From assembly GCA_013388555.1 (NCBI GenBank), contig JACAFD010000043.1, positions 1 to 32,891 of the forward strand: DNA of 32,891 nt, read 5' to 3'. Each line of letters opens with the position of its first letter. Position 1 is the first letter of the stretch. A program made the position numbers and the translations under genes. Source of the stretch: Nitrospirota bacterium. Its GTDB lineage: Bacteria; Nitrospirota; Nitrospiria; Nitrospirales; Nitrospiraceae. The notes under the pieces were generated by a model. That model made no database searches. It was not told where the DNA came from and saw nothing but the letters and a program-made list of their open reading frames with translations. Of this stretch, positions 1 to 8,112 are shown piece after piece.

Positions 1-2
1 AC

Positions 3-902
3 ATGGGTACGCTGGTTACGATCACCGCGGTTGCAAAGAACGAGGCGGTTGCCCAAGCTGCGGCCACCGCTGGATTTGCCGAAATCCATCGTCTGGAAGA
101 ACTTCTGAGTACATGGATCCCTGCGAGCGACCTTTCTCGCGTGAATACCTCTGCAGGGGTCAGGCCGGTCTCTGTGAATCCAGAAACACTGGCGGTTGTC
201 CAAAACGCGCTTCAAGTTGCGGAGATGACCCATGGCGGATTCAATATCGCCATAGGTCCGGCGGTGGAGGCTTGGAGTGTGACGGATGGGCAACGCATAC
301 CGGCAGAATCTGAGTTGGATGCTCTGCGTCCCTTGGTGGACCTGCAGGGAGTTCATGTCGATGTGCCGGTGCAGACGATCTATCTTGATAAAGCCGGGAT
401 GCGGATCGATGTGGGGGGAATCGGCAAAGGGTACGCAGCAGATCAAGCCGCCGAAGCGTTGCGGAAGGCGGGCGCTGTTGCCGGTGTTGTGGCCCTGTCA
501 GGAGACATTAAAACATTCGGTCGATTACCTGATGGGAAGATGTTTCCCATCGGCATTCAACATCCGCGGCAGGATGGATCGGTGCTAGTCTGGATTGATT
601 TGCAGGACGAGGCGATATCCACTGCGGGGGATTATGAGCGGTTCTTTGAACGGGATGGGATCCGGTATCATCATATTCTCGACCCCCACACGCTTCAACC
701 GGCGCGCGGCTGCCAGAGTGTCACAGTGATTGCCCGCGAAGGGGTCTGGGCTGATGGGTTGGACACAGGAATATTTGTCATGGGGGCTGAATCGGGGATG
801 AGGCTTGTCGAAGCCTTGCCGGATGTGGAGGCCATCATCGTAGATCATGAAGGCGTGGTCCATGTGTCCTCGGGGTTACGGGATCGGATACGCAAACCGT
901 GA
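3..902 (+). CDS. apbE: FAD:protein FMN transferase (ApbE family), 5' end outside window
   Basis: ApbE enzymes move FMN from FAD onto a Thr/Ser of target proteins such as RnfG/NqrC-type subunits, usually in the periplasm, with Mg2+. The visible 299 residues cover the catalytic domain. There is a Gly-rich flavin-binding stretch DVGGIGKGYA at about 136-145, the STAGDYER motif at about 206-213, HILDPHT at about 224-230 and the metal-binding ADGLDTG at about 250-256. In this family the MGT...I motif normally follows a signal or lipoprotein leader of a few dozen residues. The ATG at position 3 is therefore probably that internal MGT and the true start lies upstream of the window. The gene is co-directional with the small lipoprotein gene that follows after a 53-base gap. 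No target protein is visible in the window. Confidence 0.9.
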   Translation: MGTLVTITAVAKNEAVAQAAATAGFAEIHRLEELLSTWIPASDLSRVNTSAGVRPVSVNPETLAVVQNALQVAEMTHGGFNIAIGPAVEAWSVTDGQRIPAESELDALRPLVDLQGVHVDVPVQTIYLDKAGMRIDVGGIGKGYAADQAAEALRKAGAVAGVVALSGDIKTFGRLPDGKMFPIGIQHPRQDGSVLVWIDLQDEAISTAGDYERFFERDGIRYHHILDPHTLQPARGCQSVTVIAREGVWADGLDTGIFVMGAESGMRLVEALPDVEAIIVDHEGVVHVSSGLRDRIRKP

Positions 903-955
903 AGCAGAGGGCCACGGACAATCAGTCTGTCGATTGACGAAGAAGGGACTGATTC

Positions 956-1270
956 ATGCACCGGCCTGGAAATGCAGGATGGGTTGCCGTTATGTTGATA
1001 GGGTCAATGGCATGCAGTGAATTTGAGACCGGCTACTTTAAAGGCCGTGTCGATGAGGCGACAGAGCGGGCCGTCGTCAACCGATATGGCCCGCCTCATA
1101 AGGTTGGACAGCGTGAAGGCGATCAGACGGTCTGGACCTACTTTGACCGGGGAAGCGCCACCTCAGGCTACGCTGGCACAGTCCGTTCATCCTATTGCCG
1201 CGCCTATGTGCTGACATTTGATCGACAGGAAATCCTACGAGGCTGGCAGCAACAGGAGTGCCGAAACTGA
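956..1270 (+). CDS. Small putative lipoprotein, unknown function
   Basis: This is a 104-residue protein with a short hydrophobic leader (WVAVMLIGSMAC) ending in a plausible lipobox Cys at residue 20, so it is probably attached to a membrane by lipidation. The mature part has the look of small SmpA/BamE-like or YD-type outer-membrane lipoproteins: an early Tyr/Gly/Pro motif (NRYGPPHKVG) followed by a WTYFDRG strand and a Cys near the C-terminus. I cannot assign a family with confidence. The ATG is preceded by AAGAAGG about ten bases upstream, which supports the start. It follows apbE on the same strand and converges with tonB, with only 25 bases between the two stops. The genes may be read as one unit with apbE. 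Confidence 0.65.
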   Translation: MHRPGNAGWVAVMLIGSMACSEFETGYFKGRVDEATERAVVNRYGPPHKVGQREGDQTVWTYFDRGSATSGYAGTVRSSYCRAYVLTFDRQEILRGWQQQECRN

Positions 1271-1295
1271 CAGGCTATACTCCGCTTCGCTCAGC

Positions 1296-2192
1296 CTATC
1301 GGTCCAACCGGTAGTTCATGGGGATTTTGATCGTCATGCGTGGCTGTCCTAATGGGTGCGGTAGATGAAACGGGGCCGCCTGCCGCATGGTTTCAACAGC
1401 GGCCTTATCGAGCATGGGATATCCTGAACTCTGAAAGACTTCCACCTCGCCTAGGTTTCCGTCCTCATTGATCACGGCCTTGACCACGACTTTCCCTTCG
1501 GCTCGATCCACCCGTGCTGAGGCGGGGTAGCGTTTCAACTCTTCCAGACGACGAAAGATCGCGTCGGAAAGCCAGCCGTAGTCGCGCTTGGCTGGTGGAT
1601 TCGATGGGACCTGTGAAATGGCCGCCATCTGCACCGGGGCCTGATCAGGTGGAGCAGCCATGGTGTCAGACTCCGCAGAGGCAGCGGTTGAGGCGTCGAC
1701 CGGTTTCACAATGGATGAAGGTTCGGCGGCCATCGGCGCCATACTCTCCTGTGCGATTGGCTCAGCTGATTGTGTTGTGTGAGCCGTTGATAGTGAGGGC
1801 GGTGTTGGTTGTGCTGGCGGGGGCTCAGGGATCGCGGGGGTGGCGGCTCGCTCTGAAATCGGTGGCATCGTCTGCTGCGCGGGCGGTTGAGGTGACGAGA
1901 GTCTCTGTGCCGGAGTTATCTGCTGTGCAGAGAGAGAAGGAGCCGATGTCGTCGGTGGAACTGATTGGGTCGGAGCGTCGTTATGAGTCGATGCCGTCGA
2001 TTGAACTTGCTGTGCTGGCGACACCAGAGCGACGTTCCATTTGAAGGCTTCGTTCTGCGGTGCGAGTTGGACTTGCTTCACAAGCAAGAGTGCTGTGAAC
2101 GCCACGGTGCCGTGCAAGAGGACAGAGATAATCCATCCCTGGGCATGCGCTTCCTTCTGGCCTCCGGAGCGATGTGGCCCAGCAGCGATCAC
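1296..2192 (-). CDS. tonB: Energy transducer TonB
   Basis: TonB couples the inner-membrane proton-motive force, through ExbB-ExbD, to ligand uptake by outer-membrane receptors. The 298-residue protein has the classic three-part layout: one N-terminal membrane anchor at about residues 20-38, a long Pro/Gln/Ser/Ala-rich periplasmic spacer at about 60-200, and a C-terminal TonB domain at about 203-298. That domain contains the RYPASAR and SSGYPMLDKAAVETM motifs. The start is GTG and overlaps the exbD stop by four bases (GTGA). GGAGG inside the end of exbD serves as ribosome site, so the two are translationally coupled. It is the last gene of exbB-exbD-tonB, downstream of fur-fbpABC, which points to iron uptake. 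No TonB-dependent receptor lies in the window. Confidence 0.92.
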   Translation of the reverse strand: MIAAGPHRSGGQKEAHAQGWIISVLLHGTVAFTALLLVKQVQLAPQNEAFKWNVALVSPAQQVQSTASTHNDAPTQSVPPTTSAPSLSAQQITPAQRLSSPQPPAQQTMPPISERAATPAIPEPPPAQPTPPSLSTAHTTQSAEPIAQESMAPMAAEPSSIVKPVDASTAASAESDTMAAPPDQAPVQMAAISQVPSNPPAKRDYGWLSDAIFRRLEELKRYPASARVDRAEGKVVVKAVINEDGNLGEVEVFQSSGYPMLDKAAVETMRQAAPFHLPHPLGQPRMTIKIPMNYRLDR

Positions 2193-2563
2193 AGTCGAAT
2201 GACCTCCAGGCTGACTTGTTGAAATCCCAACCCCCGCACTTCGTCGACCACCGACACGAATCGTTCGAGCAGGGTGACTTTATCCGCCCGCACGACGACC
2301 GCCGATTCTCGAGGTTCCGCGGTCAGCGCGCCCTTGAGGCCTCCTTCGGGAATCGTACGGTCATTGAGAAAGAGGGCGCCATCGGCAGTCAAGGTAATGA
2401 CAATAGGGGCCTCTTTACGATTGCCGACTTCCTTCGCTTTAGCCAAATTGACCGGTATCTGCCCGCTACTGATAAAGGTGGCGGTGGTCAGTACGATAAC
2501 CAACAGAACCAGCATGACGTCCACGAGGGGGATGACGTTGATCTGATCAATGTCGCGTTGCAT
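2189..2563 (-). CDS. exbD: Biopolymer transport protein ExbD/TolR
   Basis: ExbD forms the proton-conducting complex with ExbB and energises TonB. The 124-residue protein has a short cytoplasmic N-terminus, one membrane helix at about residues 12-32 carrying the essential membrane Asp (D15 in IPLVDVMLVLLV), and a periplasmic domain. This is the usual length and layout of ExbD. The ATG is preceded by AAGGA. Its first 17 bases overlap the end of exbB and its stop overlaps the tonB start, so the three genes form a tightly packed operon. TolR is the alternative reading, but the adjoining tonB favours ExbD. Confidence 0.92.
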   Translation of the reverse strand: MQRDIDQINVIPLVDVMLVLLVIVLTTATFISSGQIPVNLAKAKEVGNRKEAPIVITLTADGALFLNDRTIPEGGLKGALTAEPRESAVVVRADKVTLLERFVSVVDEVRGLGFQQVSLEVIRL

Positions 2564-2978
2564 GGTGTTCCTTGTGCAGCGCGAGAAGCTCGGTCACTTT
2601 TCGTCTGAGCACATTATTCATGACGACGCAGGGAATTGCGACGAGCAATCCGACCGCCGTGGCTTTCAGTGCGAGGCTGAGTCCAATCATGATGGCGTTG
2701 ACAGCCATGGTACCGGAGGTGCCCATCGTGTGGAATGTGAGCATAATACCAAGTACGGTGCCCAATAAGCCAATATAGGGAGCGTTTGCGGCGACGGTGC
2801 CAATGATAACCAGGCGTCTGGTCAGAACCATTTCCAACCCCAGGCTGTCGGGGTACTGGGCGAGATCGACACGGCGGTAAAAAAGCCACCGCTCTACGGC
2901 GATGGCCATTGTCCAGACACTGAGTGCCAGCAGAAGCCCGATGATTCCGTAATCGACCACGTCTTGTAACGCGTTCAT
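2547..2978 (-). CDS. exbB: MotA/TolQ/ExbB proton channel family protein (short ExbB)
   Basis: This is the proton-channel partner of ExbD. At 143 residues it is much shorter than E. coli ExbB (about 244). It keeps three hydrophobic segments, at about 9-28, 55-80 and 95-117, and the conserved ANAPYIGLLGTVLGIM and ALKATAVGLLVAIP helices, but has only a small cytoplasmic loop. Such short ExbB forms are known in TonB operons of several phyla. The gene begins 121 bases after fbpC on the same strand. That gap contains a perfect TTGACA at 3070-3075 (minus strand) but no convincing -10 box, so separate transcription is possible but not shown. Confidence 0.88.
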   Translation of the reverse strand: MNALQDVVDYGIIGLLLALSVWTMAIAVERWLFYRRVDLAQYPDSLGLEMVLTRRLVIIGTVAANAPYIGLLGTVLGIMLTFHTMGTSGTMAVNAIMIGLSLALKATAVGLLVAIPCVVMNNVLRRKVTELLALHKEHHATRH

Positions 2979-3099
2979 GGGCGAAGCCTCGAGTCCTCTG
3001 AGTGATTCACGGATCGGTGTGGCAGGAGACCGTCATGAGGGTCTATCAATGCCAGATTGTGAAAAAGCCTGTCAATGCTTGTCGAACCGGCGAGGACGC

Positions 3100-4254
3100 C
3101 TATCCGATGGAATCCTCCCGGCGAAAGAGTACGGTATGGGTTGCCAAGACACGAATCTCTACCGTCGTGCCGGGCTGATAGATGCTTGTGGATCCTTGGC
3201 TGCTATGGACAATTTGGCCGGAGGGGAGACTGACCGTATACAGATTTTCCGAGCCATGGAATTGGCGAGATAGGACGCGTGCCTGGGCGCCTTTAGTGGG
3301 GACGAGGTGAATATCGTCCGGCCGAATCATGACGACCACGGCAGTGCCGTCTTTGGACTCGATCGTGTCGGGAAACTCTCCCAGTTCAGTGTGGACCATG
3401 CCCTGGGAGACGGTCCCAGGAATGAAGTCTGCCTGACCAACAAAGTCGGCTACGAATGGTGTGGCTGGCATGTGATAGGTCATCTCCGGCGTGTCGAACT
3501 GCTCCAAGCGGCCTTGGTTGAGGACGGCGATACGATCGGCCATGGCAAACGCTTCGTCATGATCGTGCGTCACGAGCACTGTCGTTGTTTTCGTTCGGCG
3601 TAACAGATCGTGCAATTCTTGGCGCATGCGTCCAGCCATGTCAGGGTCCAAATTGCTGAATGGCTCATCGAGCAACAGCACGACGGGATTCTGGACAAGG
3701 GCGCGAGCCAGCGCAACCCGCTGTTGCTGACCACCTGATAATTCGTGCGGATACCGCCGCTCGAATCCCTCCAGTCCTGTAAGACGCAACATTTCCTGGA
3801 CTCGTGCGGCGCGCTCGCTTCGAGCGAGGTGGTGAAGCCCAAAGGCGATATTGTCCTGCACACGCAGGTGAGGAAACAGCGCATATTCTTGAAAGACCAT
3901 CCCGACGTGCCGGTTCTCCGTGGGCACCGTCACGTCCGGAGACGACACGAGTTGACCCGATAAGAACAGGTGCCCGGAGCGAACCGGTTCGAACCCGGCG
4001 ATCGCTCGCAGGATCGTCGTCTTCCCACATCCTGAAGGGCCAAGCAGGCAGAGAATCTCCCCTTCTCGTGCCGAAAAAGATATTCCCTGGACCGCGGGGC
4101 GTCCTGGCTCGTAGGCGCAGGAAACTGCACGCAGTTCCAAGACTGAGGAGGCCGCTGTAAAGAGGTGGCCCTCAAATGTGGCCTCCATCGAGTGCGTTGG
4201 TGCGGTGGAACGGTCTGGGGTCACGGGGTTCACATTCCTTCTATTAGGCGGCAC
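3100..4254 (-). CDS. fbpC: Ferric-iron ABC transporter, ATP-binding protein
   Basis: This is the ATPase that drives the FbpAB iron importer. The 384-residue protein has Walker A GPSGCGKTT at about 72-80, the Q-loop FQEYALFPH, the signature LSGGQQQR at about 172-179, Walker B VVLLLDEP at about 191-198 and the His switch LVTHDHDE at about 228. A C-terminal TOBE-like regulatory domain (about 290-384) includes MIRPDDIHLVP. The called GTG start overlaps the end of fbpB by 11 bases. The first 35 or so residues are poorly conserved in character, and an AGAAGGA sequence lies just after the fbpB stop. A start at GTG 4233, GTG 4224 or ATG 4188 is therefore also possible. Spermidine or thiamine transporter ATPases look similar; the partner genes and fur favour iron. 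Confidence 0.88.
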   Translation of the reverse strand: MPPNRRNVNPVTPDRSTAPTHSMEATFEGHLFTAASSVLELRAVSCAYEPGRPAVQGISFSAREGEILCLLGPSGCGKTTILRAIAGFEPVRSGHLFLSGQLVSSPDVTVPTENRHVGMVFQEYALFPHLRVQDNIAFGLHHLARSERAARVQEMLRLTGLEGFERRYPHELSGGQQQRVALARALVQNPVVLLLDEPFSNLDPDMAGRMRQELHDLLRRTKTTTVLVTHDHDEAFAMADRIAVLNQGRLEQFDTPEMTYHMPATPFVADFVGQADFIPGTVSQGMVHTELGEFPDTIESKDGTAVVVMIRPDDIHLVPTKGAQARVLSRQFHGSENLYTVSLPSGQIVHSSQGSTSIYQPGTTVEIRVLATHTVLFRREDSIG

Positions 4255-5827
4255 GCCAATCTTTCGAAACCAATAGAGCCAGTGCCGGGAGGCTCAGCAA
4301 GACAATGAGAAGTGCAGAGGGAGCGGCGAGTTGATAATACTCCTCGCTCGCTTCCATCCAGACACGAATAGCCAGGGTGTCGAATCCCACCGGCCGCAAC
4401 AAGAGTGTCGCTGGTAATTCCTTCATGGTCTGGAGGAACATCAGGACCCAGGCAACGACAAATCCATTCCGAACGAGTGGCAGCGTCACCCGCCGCCAGG
4501 TGTCACGCATTCCAAGGCCAAGGGTGCGAGATACTTCTTCCAGATTCGGCGACATCTGCTGGAGCGCCGGCTCCAGTGACTGGAGTCCGGCCGGGAGAAA
4601 GTGGATTACGTAGGCCACGATGAGGATCAGCGCCGAGCCATAGAATACCGGAGCCACTGTGGTAAAGAGAATGAGGACGGCCAGTGCCGCCACTGGCCCG
4701 GGAAGCACATAGCCGGCATAGGCGGCTTGTAGGCAGCTCAGGTTCAGGAGGGTCGGGCGGCGACAGGCGAGATAGGCGAGTGGCAAACCGACCAATACGC
4801 CGCCGGTAGAGGCACTGGCAGCCAGGATGGCGCTGTTCCAGACAAATCCAAAAAACCGGTTATCGATGGTCGCTAGTGCTTCGGGCGACAGGCTCCATTG
4901 AATCAAGAGTGAGGCTGGGAGGGCGAAGGCCGCGCCAACGATCAGCCCCAGATAGCTGATGACGGCAAGGGTGCCGAGCCGACCATAGCGATGCCGTTCC
5001 GGAGCTCGATAGCGGCCAGTGGTCTGATAAAACCGGCTCCGTTGGCGGAACCACCGTTCAGTGATCAGGAAAATCAGCGCGATCACGACCAGCAAAAGGC
5101 TCAAGATGCTCGCTGCAGTATTGTCGGACCGTCCGGTCATCTGTTGGAACACGGCATAGGTCAGCGTCTGATAGCGAAGCAATGACACAGCTCCGAAATC
5201 CGAGACGACGTACAAGATAACGAGCGCGATGCCGGCGGCAATCGAGGGGCGCATCAACGGCAACGTCACGCGCCAGAGAGTCGCGAGACGGGAGACGCCG
5301 CTGGCCCGCGCCACTTCCTCGAACGACACATTCATACTGAGGAGGGCACTGCGGCTTAGGAGATAGACGAAGGGAAACGTATCCAACGCCATGACGAGTG
5401 TGGCACCCCAAAAACTGTGGGGAGAAAAGATTCTCGCTTGTGGACCGGCTGCAAGCTGCCAGAGATGCTCGGCGGGACCACCGAATCCCAATAGGTAGGA
5501 ATAGACATAGGCCAACACGTATGTCGGCATCGCCAACGGAAGAACCAAAGCGCCTTCCCATAGCCGGCGACCGGGTACTTCTACGCGTGTAACCAGCCAG
5601 GCGGTCGAGACGCCCAGGATCAGCGTGACGACCGCCACGCTGGCAGCCAGCGAGACGGTGTTGAAAAGCAGCTCTGGAATGCGGGTTGCCCACAGGCGCC
5701 CCCAGACGACCGGATCGGCTGAGAGGGCTTGTGCGGTGACATAGCCGAGTGGAAGCAGGATAATTCCAGCAGTTGCTAAGGCGAGGAGTTGCAGTGGCGA
5801 AGCAAGCTGTTGGCGAATCGTGACCAC
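4244..5827 (-). CDS. fbpB: Ferric-iron ABC transporter permease, fused two-domain type
   Basis: This is the inner-membrane channel of the iron importer. The 527-residue protein is a tandem permease, with about twelve hydrophobic segments and one coupling (EAA) loop in each half: EEVARASGVSRLATLWRV near the middle and EEVSRTLGLGMRDTWRRV near residue 430. One chain therefore supplies both halves of the channel, as in FbpB/SfuB proteins. The start is GTG with AAGGGA six bases upstream. It begins 16 bases after fbpA and overlaps fbpC, which fits a single operon. Confidence 0.9.
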   Translation of the reverse strand: MVTIRQQLASPLQLLALATAGIILLPLGYVTAQALSADPVVWGRLWATRIPELLFNTVSLAASVAVVTLILGVSTAWLVTRVEVPGRRLWEGALVLPLAMPTYVLAYVYSYLLGFGGPAEHLWQLAAGPQARIFSPHSFWGATLVMALDTFPFVYLLSRSALLSMNVSFEEVARASGVSRLATLWRVTLPLMRPSIAAGIALVILYVVSDFGAVSLLRYQTLTYAVFQQMTGRSDNTAASILSLLLVVIALIFLITERWFRQRSRFYQTTGRYRAPERHRYGRLGTLAVISYLGLIVGAAFALPASLLIQWSLSPEALATIDNRFFGFVWNSAILAASASTGGVLVGLPLAYLACRRPTLLNLSCLQAAYAGYVLPGPVAALAVLILFTTVAPVFYGSALILIVAYVIHFLPAGLQSLEPALQQMSPNLEEVSRTLGLGMRDTWRRVTLPLVRNGFVVAWVLMFLQTMKELPATLLLRPVGFDTLAIRVWMEASEEYYQLAAPSALLIVLLSLPALALLVSKDWRAA

Positions 5828-5843
5828 GGTGAGTCCCTTCGAA

Positions 5844-6884
5844 TTACCGGAGACCCACTTGTTCGATCAGGGCGAGAGTTGGCTCGCGCAGTTCGGCCAG
5901 TTTGGTGAGCGGGACCAGCGCTGCGCGGAAATTCTTCCGTTCCACGAGTGCCGGGTCCGCCCTCACATCCTGGTGGAGAGGATACTCCTTGTCAAGTTCA
6001 GCAAATAGCTTCTGCCCTGCTTGAGCGACTAAGAATTCTATGAGCAGCTTGGCGCTGTCGAGGTGCTTGGTCGACTTGACGATGCCGACTCCTGCGACGT
6101 TCATGATCGCCCCCATGCCGCCATCTTGCTGGTCCGGCATCAAGGCCGCGATGGGCGCGTCAGGCTGTGTGGCCAGGTGCCGATAGATGTAGTAGTGATT
6201 CACGATACCCAGCGCGACTTGCCCCTTGGCGACTGCATCCACAATTTGCGAGCTTTTCTGGTAGACCTGATTGTCGGCATTGGCCTTGAGGCCCTGTAAG
6301 AATTGCCTGGTCTTTTCCTCGCCGTAGGTTGCGCGGATGACCGATACGCCGGCTTGTAAATATTCACTGCCAGAGTTTGGAATCGCAATCTTATCCTTCC
6401 ATTTCGGATCGGCAAGGTCGAGAAGAGAGTTCACCTGGTCCGGTTGCACCATTGTGCGGTTATAGACCACGATCCAGAATCGTCCGGAGAGCCCCACCCA
6501 GGCATTATCCGGCGCCCGAAATTGGGCGGGAATGGCTCGGTCGATTTCCCGCATATTCAAAGGGCGGAGGAGGCCGGCTGTTCGTGCCAGTTCCAGGCTG
6601 CCGGCGTCATTTGTGATGAAGAGATCCGCCGACGTGCGATCGCCTTCAGCCTTCAGCCGATTGAGCAATTCCGTCGTGCCGGAGGACAATAACTGGATTT
6701 GAATCCCGGTCGTTGCTGTAAAGGCATCGAGTACTGGCTTAATGAGACGTTCCGAGCGGCCGGAGTAGATCGTGAGGTTATCGGCCGCCGACACGGAGGG
6801 TACGAAGGTCCCGGCGATAACGAGGAGCAGGAGACTGGAGAGGACTATTCGGTACAGTGTGGATAGGGGGCATACGAATAACAT
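5844..6884 (-). CDS. fbpA: Ferric-iron ABC transporter, periplasmic substrate-binding protein
   Basis: FbpA-type proteins capture Fe3+ in the periplasm and hand it to FbpB. The 346-residue protein starts with a signal peptide of about 33 residues (a hydrophobic core ending in VSA-AD) followed by the family opening LTIYSGRSERLIKPVL. The tandem tyrosines in NHYYIYRH match the pair that coordinates iron in FbpA. The ATG has AAGGA eight bases upstream. A strong promoter precedes it, and AT-rich DNA just downstream of that promoter is a candidate Fur site. Solute-binding proteins for other ions share this fold; neighbouring fur and tonB support iron. Confidence 0.9.
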   Translation of the reverse strand: MLFVCPLSTLYRIVLSSLLLLVIAGTFVPSVSAADNLTIYSGRSERLIKPVLDAFTATTGIQIQLLSSGTTELLNRLKAEGDRTSADLFITNDAGSLELARTAGLLRPLNMREIDRAIPAQFRAPDNAWVGLSGRFWIVVYNRTMVQPDQVNSLLDLADPKWKDKIAIPNSGSEYLQAGVSVIRATYGEEKTRQFLQGLKANADNQVYQKSSQIVDAVAKGQVALGIVNHYYIYRHLATQPDAPIAALMPDQQDGGMGAIMNVAGVGIVKSTKHLDSAKLLIEFLVAQAGQKLFAELDKEYPLHQDVRADPALVERKNFRAALVPLTKLAELREPTLALIEQVGLR

Positions 6885-6902
6885 GGGGAGTCCTTATCGA
6901 AT

Positions 6903-6917
6903 TGAAATTGATAAACT
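6903..6917 (-). promoter_or_regulatory. Possible Fur operator in fbpA leader
   Basis: A 15-base stretch matches the 7-1-7 Fur consensus TGATAATNATTATCA at 9 of 14 informative positions by eye. It lies at about +2 to +16 relative to the predicted fbpA transcription start, a usual place for repression. The match is weak and the DNA is simply AT-rich, so this is a suggestion supported mainly by its position between fur and an iron importer. Confidence 0.3.
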
Positions 6918-6925
6918 GTCTCAAA

Positions 6926-6954
6926 ATTATACTAAAAAAAATGTAGTGCGTCAA
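6926..6954 (-). promoter_or_regulatory. Sigma70-type promoter of fbpABC
   Basis: On the minus strand the -35 box TTGACG (6949-6954) and a perfect -10 box TATAAT (6926-6931) are 17 bases apart. The -35 box overlaps the TGA stop of fur (6951-6953). fbpABC can thus be transcribed on its own as well as by read-through from fur. Confidence 0.75.
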
Positions 6955-7385
6955 TGACGGCAGGAAGAGCAGAGGCCGTAGAGCTCAAGACGATGGTTTT
7001 TGATCGTAAATCCATTCCGGGCAGCCACTTCTTCTTGGAGCCGCTCAATCTCCTCATTCTCAAATTCCACGATCTTCTCGCAACCGGTGCAGATGAGGTG
7101 ATCGTGGTGACCCTTGTGCGAGACGTTGTCGTATTTCGTCTGAGAGCCGAAGTGCCTGGCTTGTGCAAGGCCGGCATCGCAGAACAGATTGAGCGTCCGG
7201 TAGATTGTCGCGAGTCCAAGATGGGGATCCGCTTTAGCCAGTTGGTGATACATCGCTTCCGCGGTGATGTGTTCTTGCCGGAGAAAGGCGTTTAGAATCA
7301 GCTCACGTTGGCGAGTGAGCTTGAGTTGATGCTTGCCCAGGTGCTCCTTCAGGGCTTCCATTTCTTTCACATGCTTATGTGGCAT
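6951..7385 (-). CDS. fur: Fur family transcriptional regulator
   Basis: Fur-family repressors bind operators when loaded with metal, most often Fe2+. The 144-residue protein has the winged-helix DNA-binding domain at about residues 5-85 (recognition region TAEAMYHQLA...ATIYRTLNLF). It also has the His-rich metal motif HKGHHDHLICTGC at about 90-102 and a second CxxC (C139, C142), giving the two CxxC pairs that hold structural zinc. An upstream in-frame ATG at 7427 would add 14 residues. The start at 7385 is preferred because GGAGG lies about seven bases before it and it gives the normal family length. It stands at the head of the iron block, so iron sensing (Fur) is more likely than zinc or peroxide sensing (Zur, PerR), but sequence alone does not separate these. 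Confidence 0.9.
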   Translation of the reverse strand: MPHKHVKEMEALKEHLGKHQLKLTRQRELILNAFLRQEHITAEAMYHQLAKADPHLGLATIYRTLNLFCDAGLAQARHFGSQTKYDNVSHKGHHDHLICTGCEKIVEFENEEIERLQEEVAARNGFTIKNHRLELYGLCSSCRH

Positions 7386-7406
7386 GACGGGCCTCCGATG
7401 GGTCAC

Positions 7407-7435
7407 ATTAAAGACGAAACTGCACAACCGGTCAA
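7407..7435 (-). promoter_or_regulatory. Promoter of fur
   Basis: On the minus strand TTGACC (7430-7435) and TTTAAT (7407-7412) are separated by 17 bases. Transcription would start about 15 bases before the fur ATG at 7385, which supports that start codon over the upstream one at 7427. Confidence 0.65.
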
Positions 7436-7470
7436 GGGGTCTTGTGTATGCTCGACACAGCGTGGATTGA

Positions 7471-7500
7471 TTGACGGAGGTCTCCGGCGCTGTCTATAGT
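7471..7500 (+). promoter_or_regulatory. Promoter of the SocA-like gene
   Basis: On the plus strand TTGACG (7471-7476) and TATAGT (7495-7500) are 18 bases apart. Transcription would begin near 7507, so translation must start downstream of that point. The promoter is divergent from that of fur, only about 35 bases away. Confidence 0.6.
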
Positions 7501-7539
7501 GCGGCCTGCAAAAAGCAGAACGAACGAGCGATTACCTGC

Positions 7540-8112
7540 ATGCGGCAACCCAATCAGATTACGGTCGACCGGGCCCTTCTGCTCTATGTACTGCATCGTG
7601 CAGAACCCTACGGGCTGCTCAGCGATGTGAAACTACAACAACTCTGCTTTCTATGCGAGCTGCAAATGTTCGGCAAGGGCTTTAAAGGTTTTCATTTTGA
7701 GTTCTTTCGGTTTGCCTATGGGGCATTCAGCAAGGATCTCGATAACGACCTGACGTCGCTGCGCCGGAAGGAACGGGTAGAAAACTTCACGCTGTCCGAC
7801 CAAGCGCAGGAAGAAATCATTCCTTTGCTGGAGAAAAGTATTGAAGGGGTTGAGACAAACGTAAAAGTGGCGGAAATCCTGAAGGCGGTGGTGACGGTAT
7901 ATGGGCCTCAGGATAGCGGGGTTATCACTCAGTCCGTCGAGTCAGTCGAATTGAGCACCCCTCAACAACCGGAGTTCAAGATCCCGATTCGCGACATTGT
8001 TTTTCACACGACGCTCTTAGTACCGACTCGGATCGAGGTGCAGGACGAGTTTACGTTGCCCGCTGGGAGCCTGACAAAGCTGAATGAGGCGATGGGATAT
8101 ACAGGCTTCTGA
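7540..8112 (+). CDS. DUF4065/SocA-like (Panacea-type) protein
   Basis: This 190-residue protein resembles the DUF4065 family, which includes the antitoxin/adaptor SocA and phage-associated GepA. The recognisable part is the opening helix pair, LLLYVLHRAEPYGLLSDVKL followed by QQLCFLCELQMFG, and then FHFEFFRFAYGAFSKDLDNDL, where the family has its Tyr-Gly-Pro/Ala-x-Ser motif. The C-terminal third is not recognisable to me. The ATG at 7540 is chosen because the predicted promoter would start transcription near 7507, ruling out the earlier TTG at 7471. No clear Shine-Dalgarno is visible. Panacea-type antitoxins normally have a toxin next to them. None is present here: the neighbours are fur (divergent) and a peptidase (convergent), so a toxin-antitoxin role is not supported. 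Confidence 0.65.
   Translation: MRQPNQITVDRALLLYVLHRAEPYGLLSDVKLQQLCFLCELQMFGKGFKGFHFEFFRFAYGAFSKDLDNDLTSLRRKERVENFTLSDQAQEEIIPLLEKSIEGVETNVKVAEILKAVVTVYGPQDSGVITQSVESVELSTPQQPEFKIPIRDIVFHTTLLVPTRIEVQDEFTLPAGSLTKLNEAMGYTGF

Noticed and set aside
7540-8112. Complete toxin-antitoxin pair
   Set aside because: Only the antitoxin-like gene is seen; neither adjacent gene is a plausible toxin.
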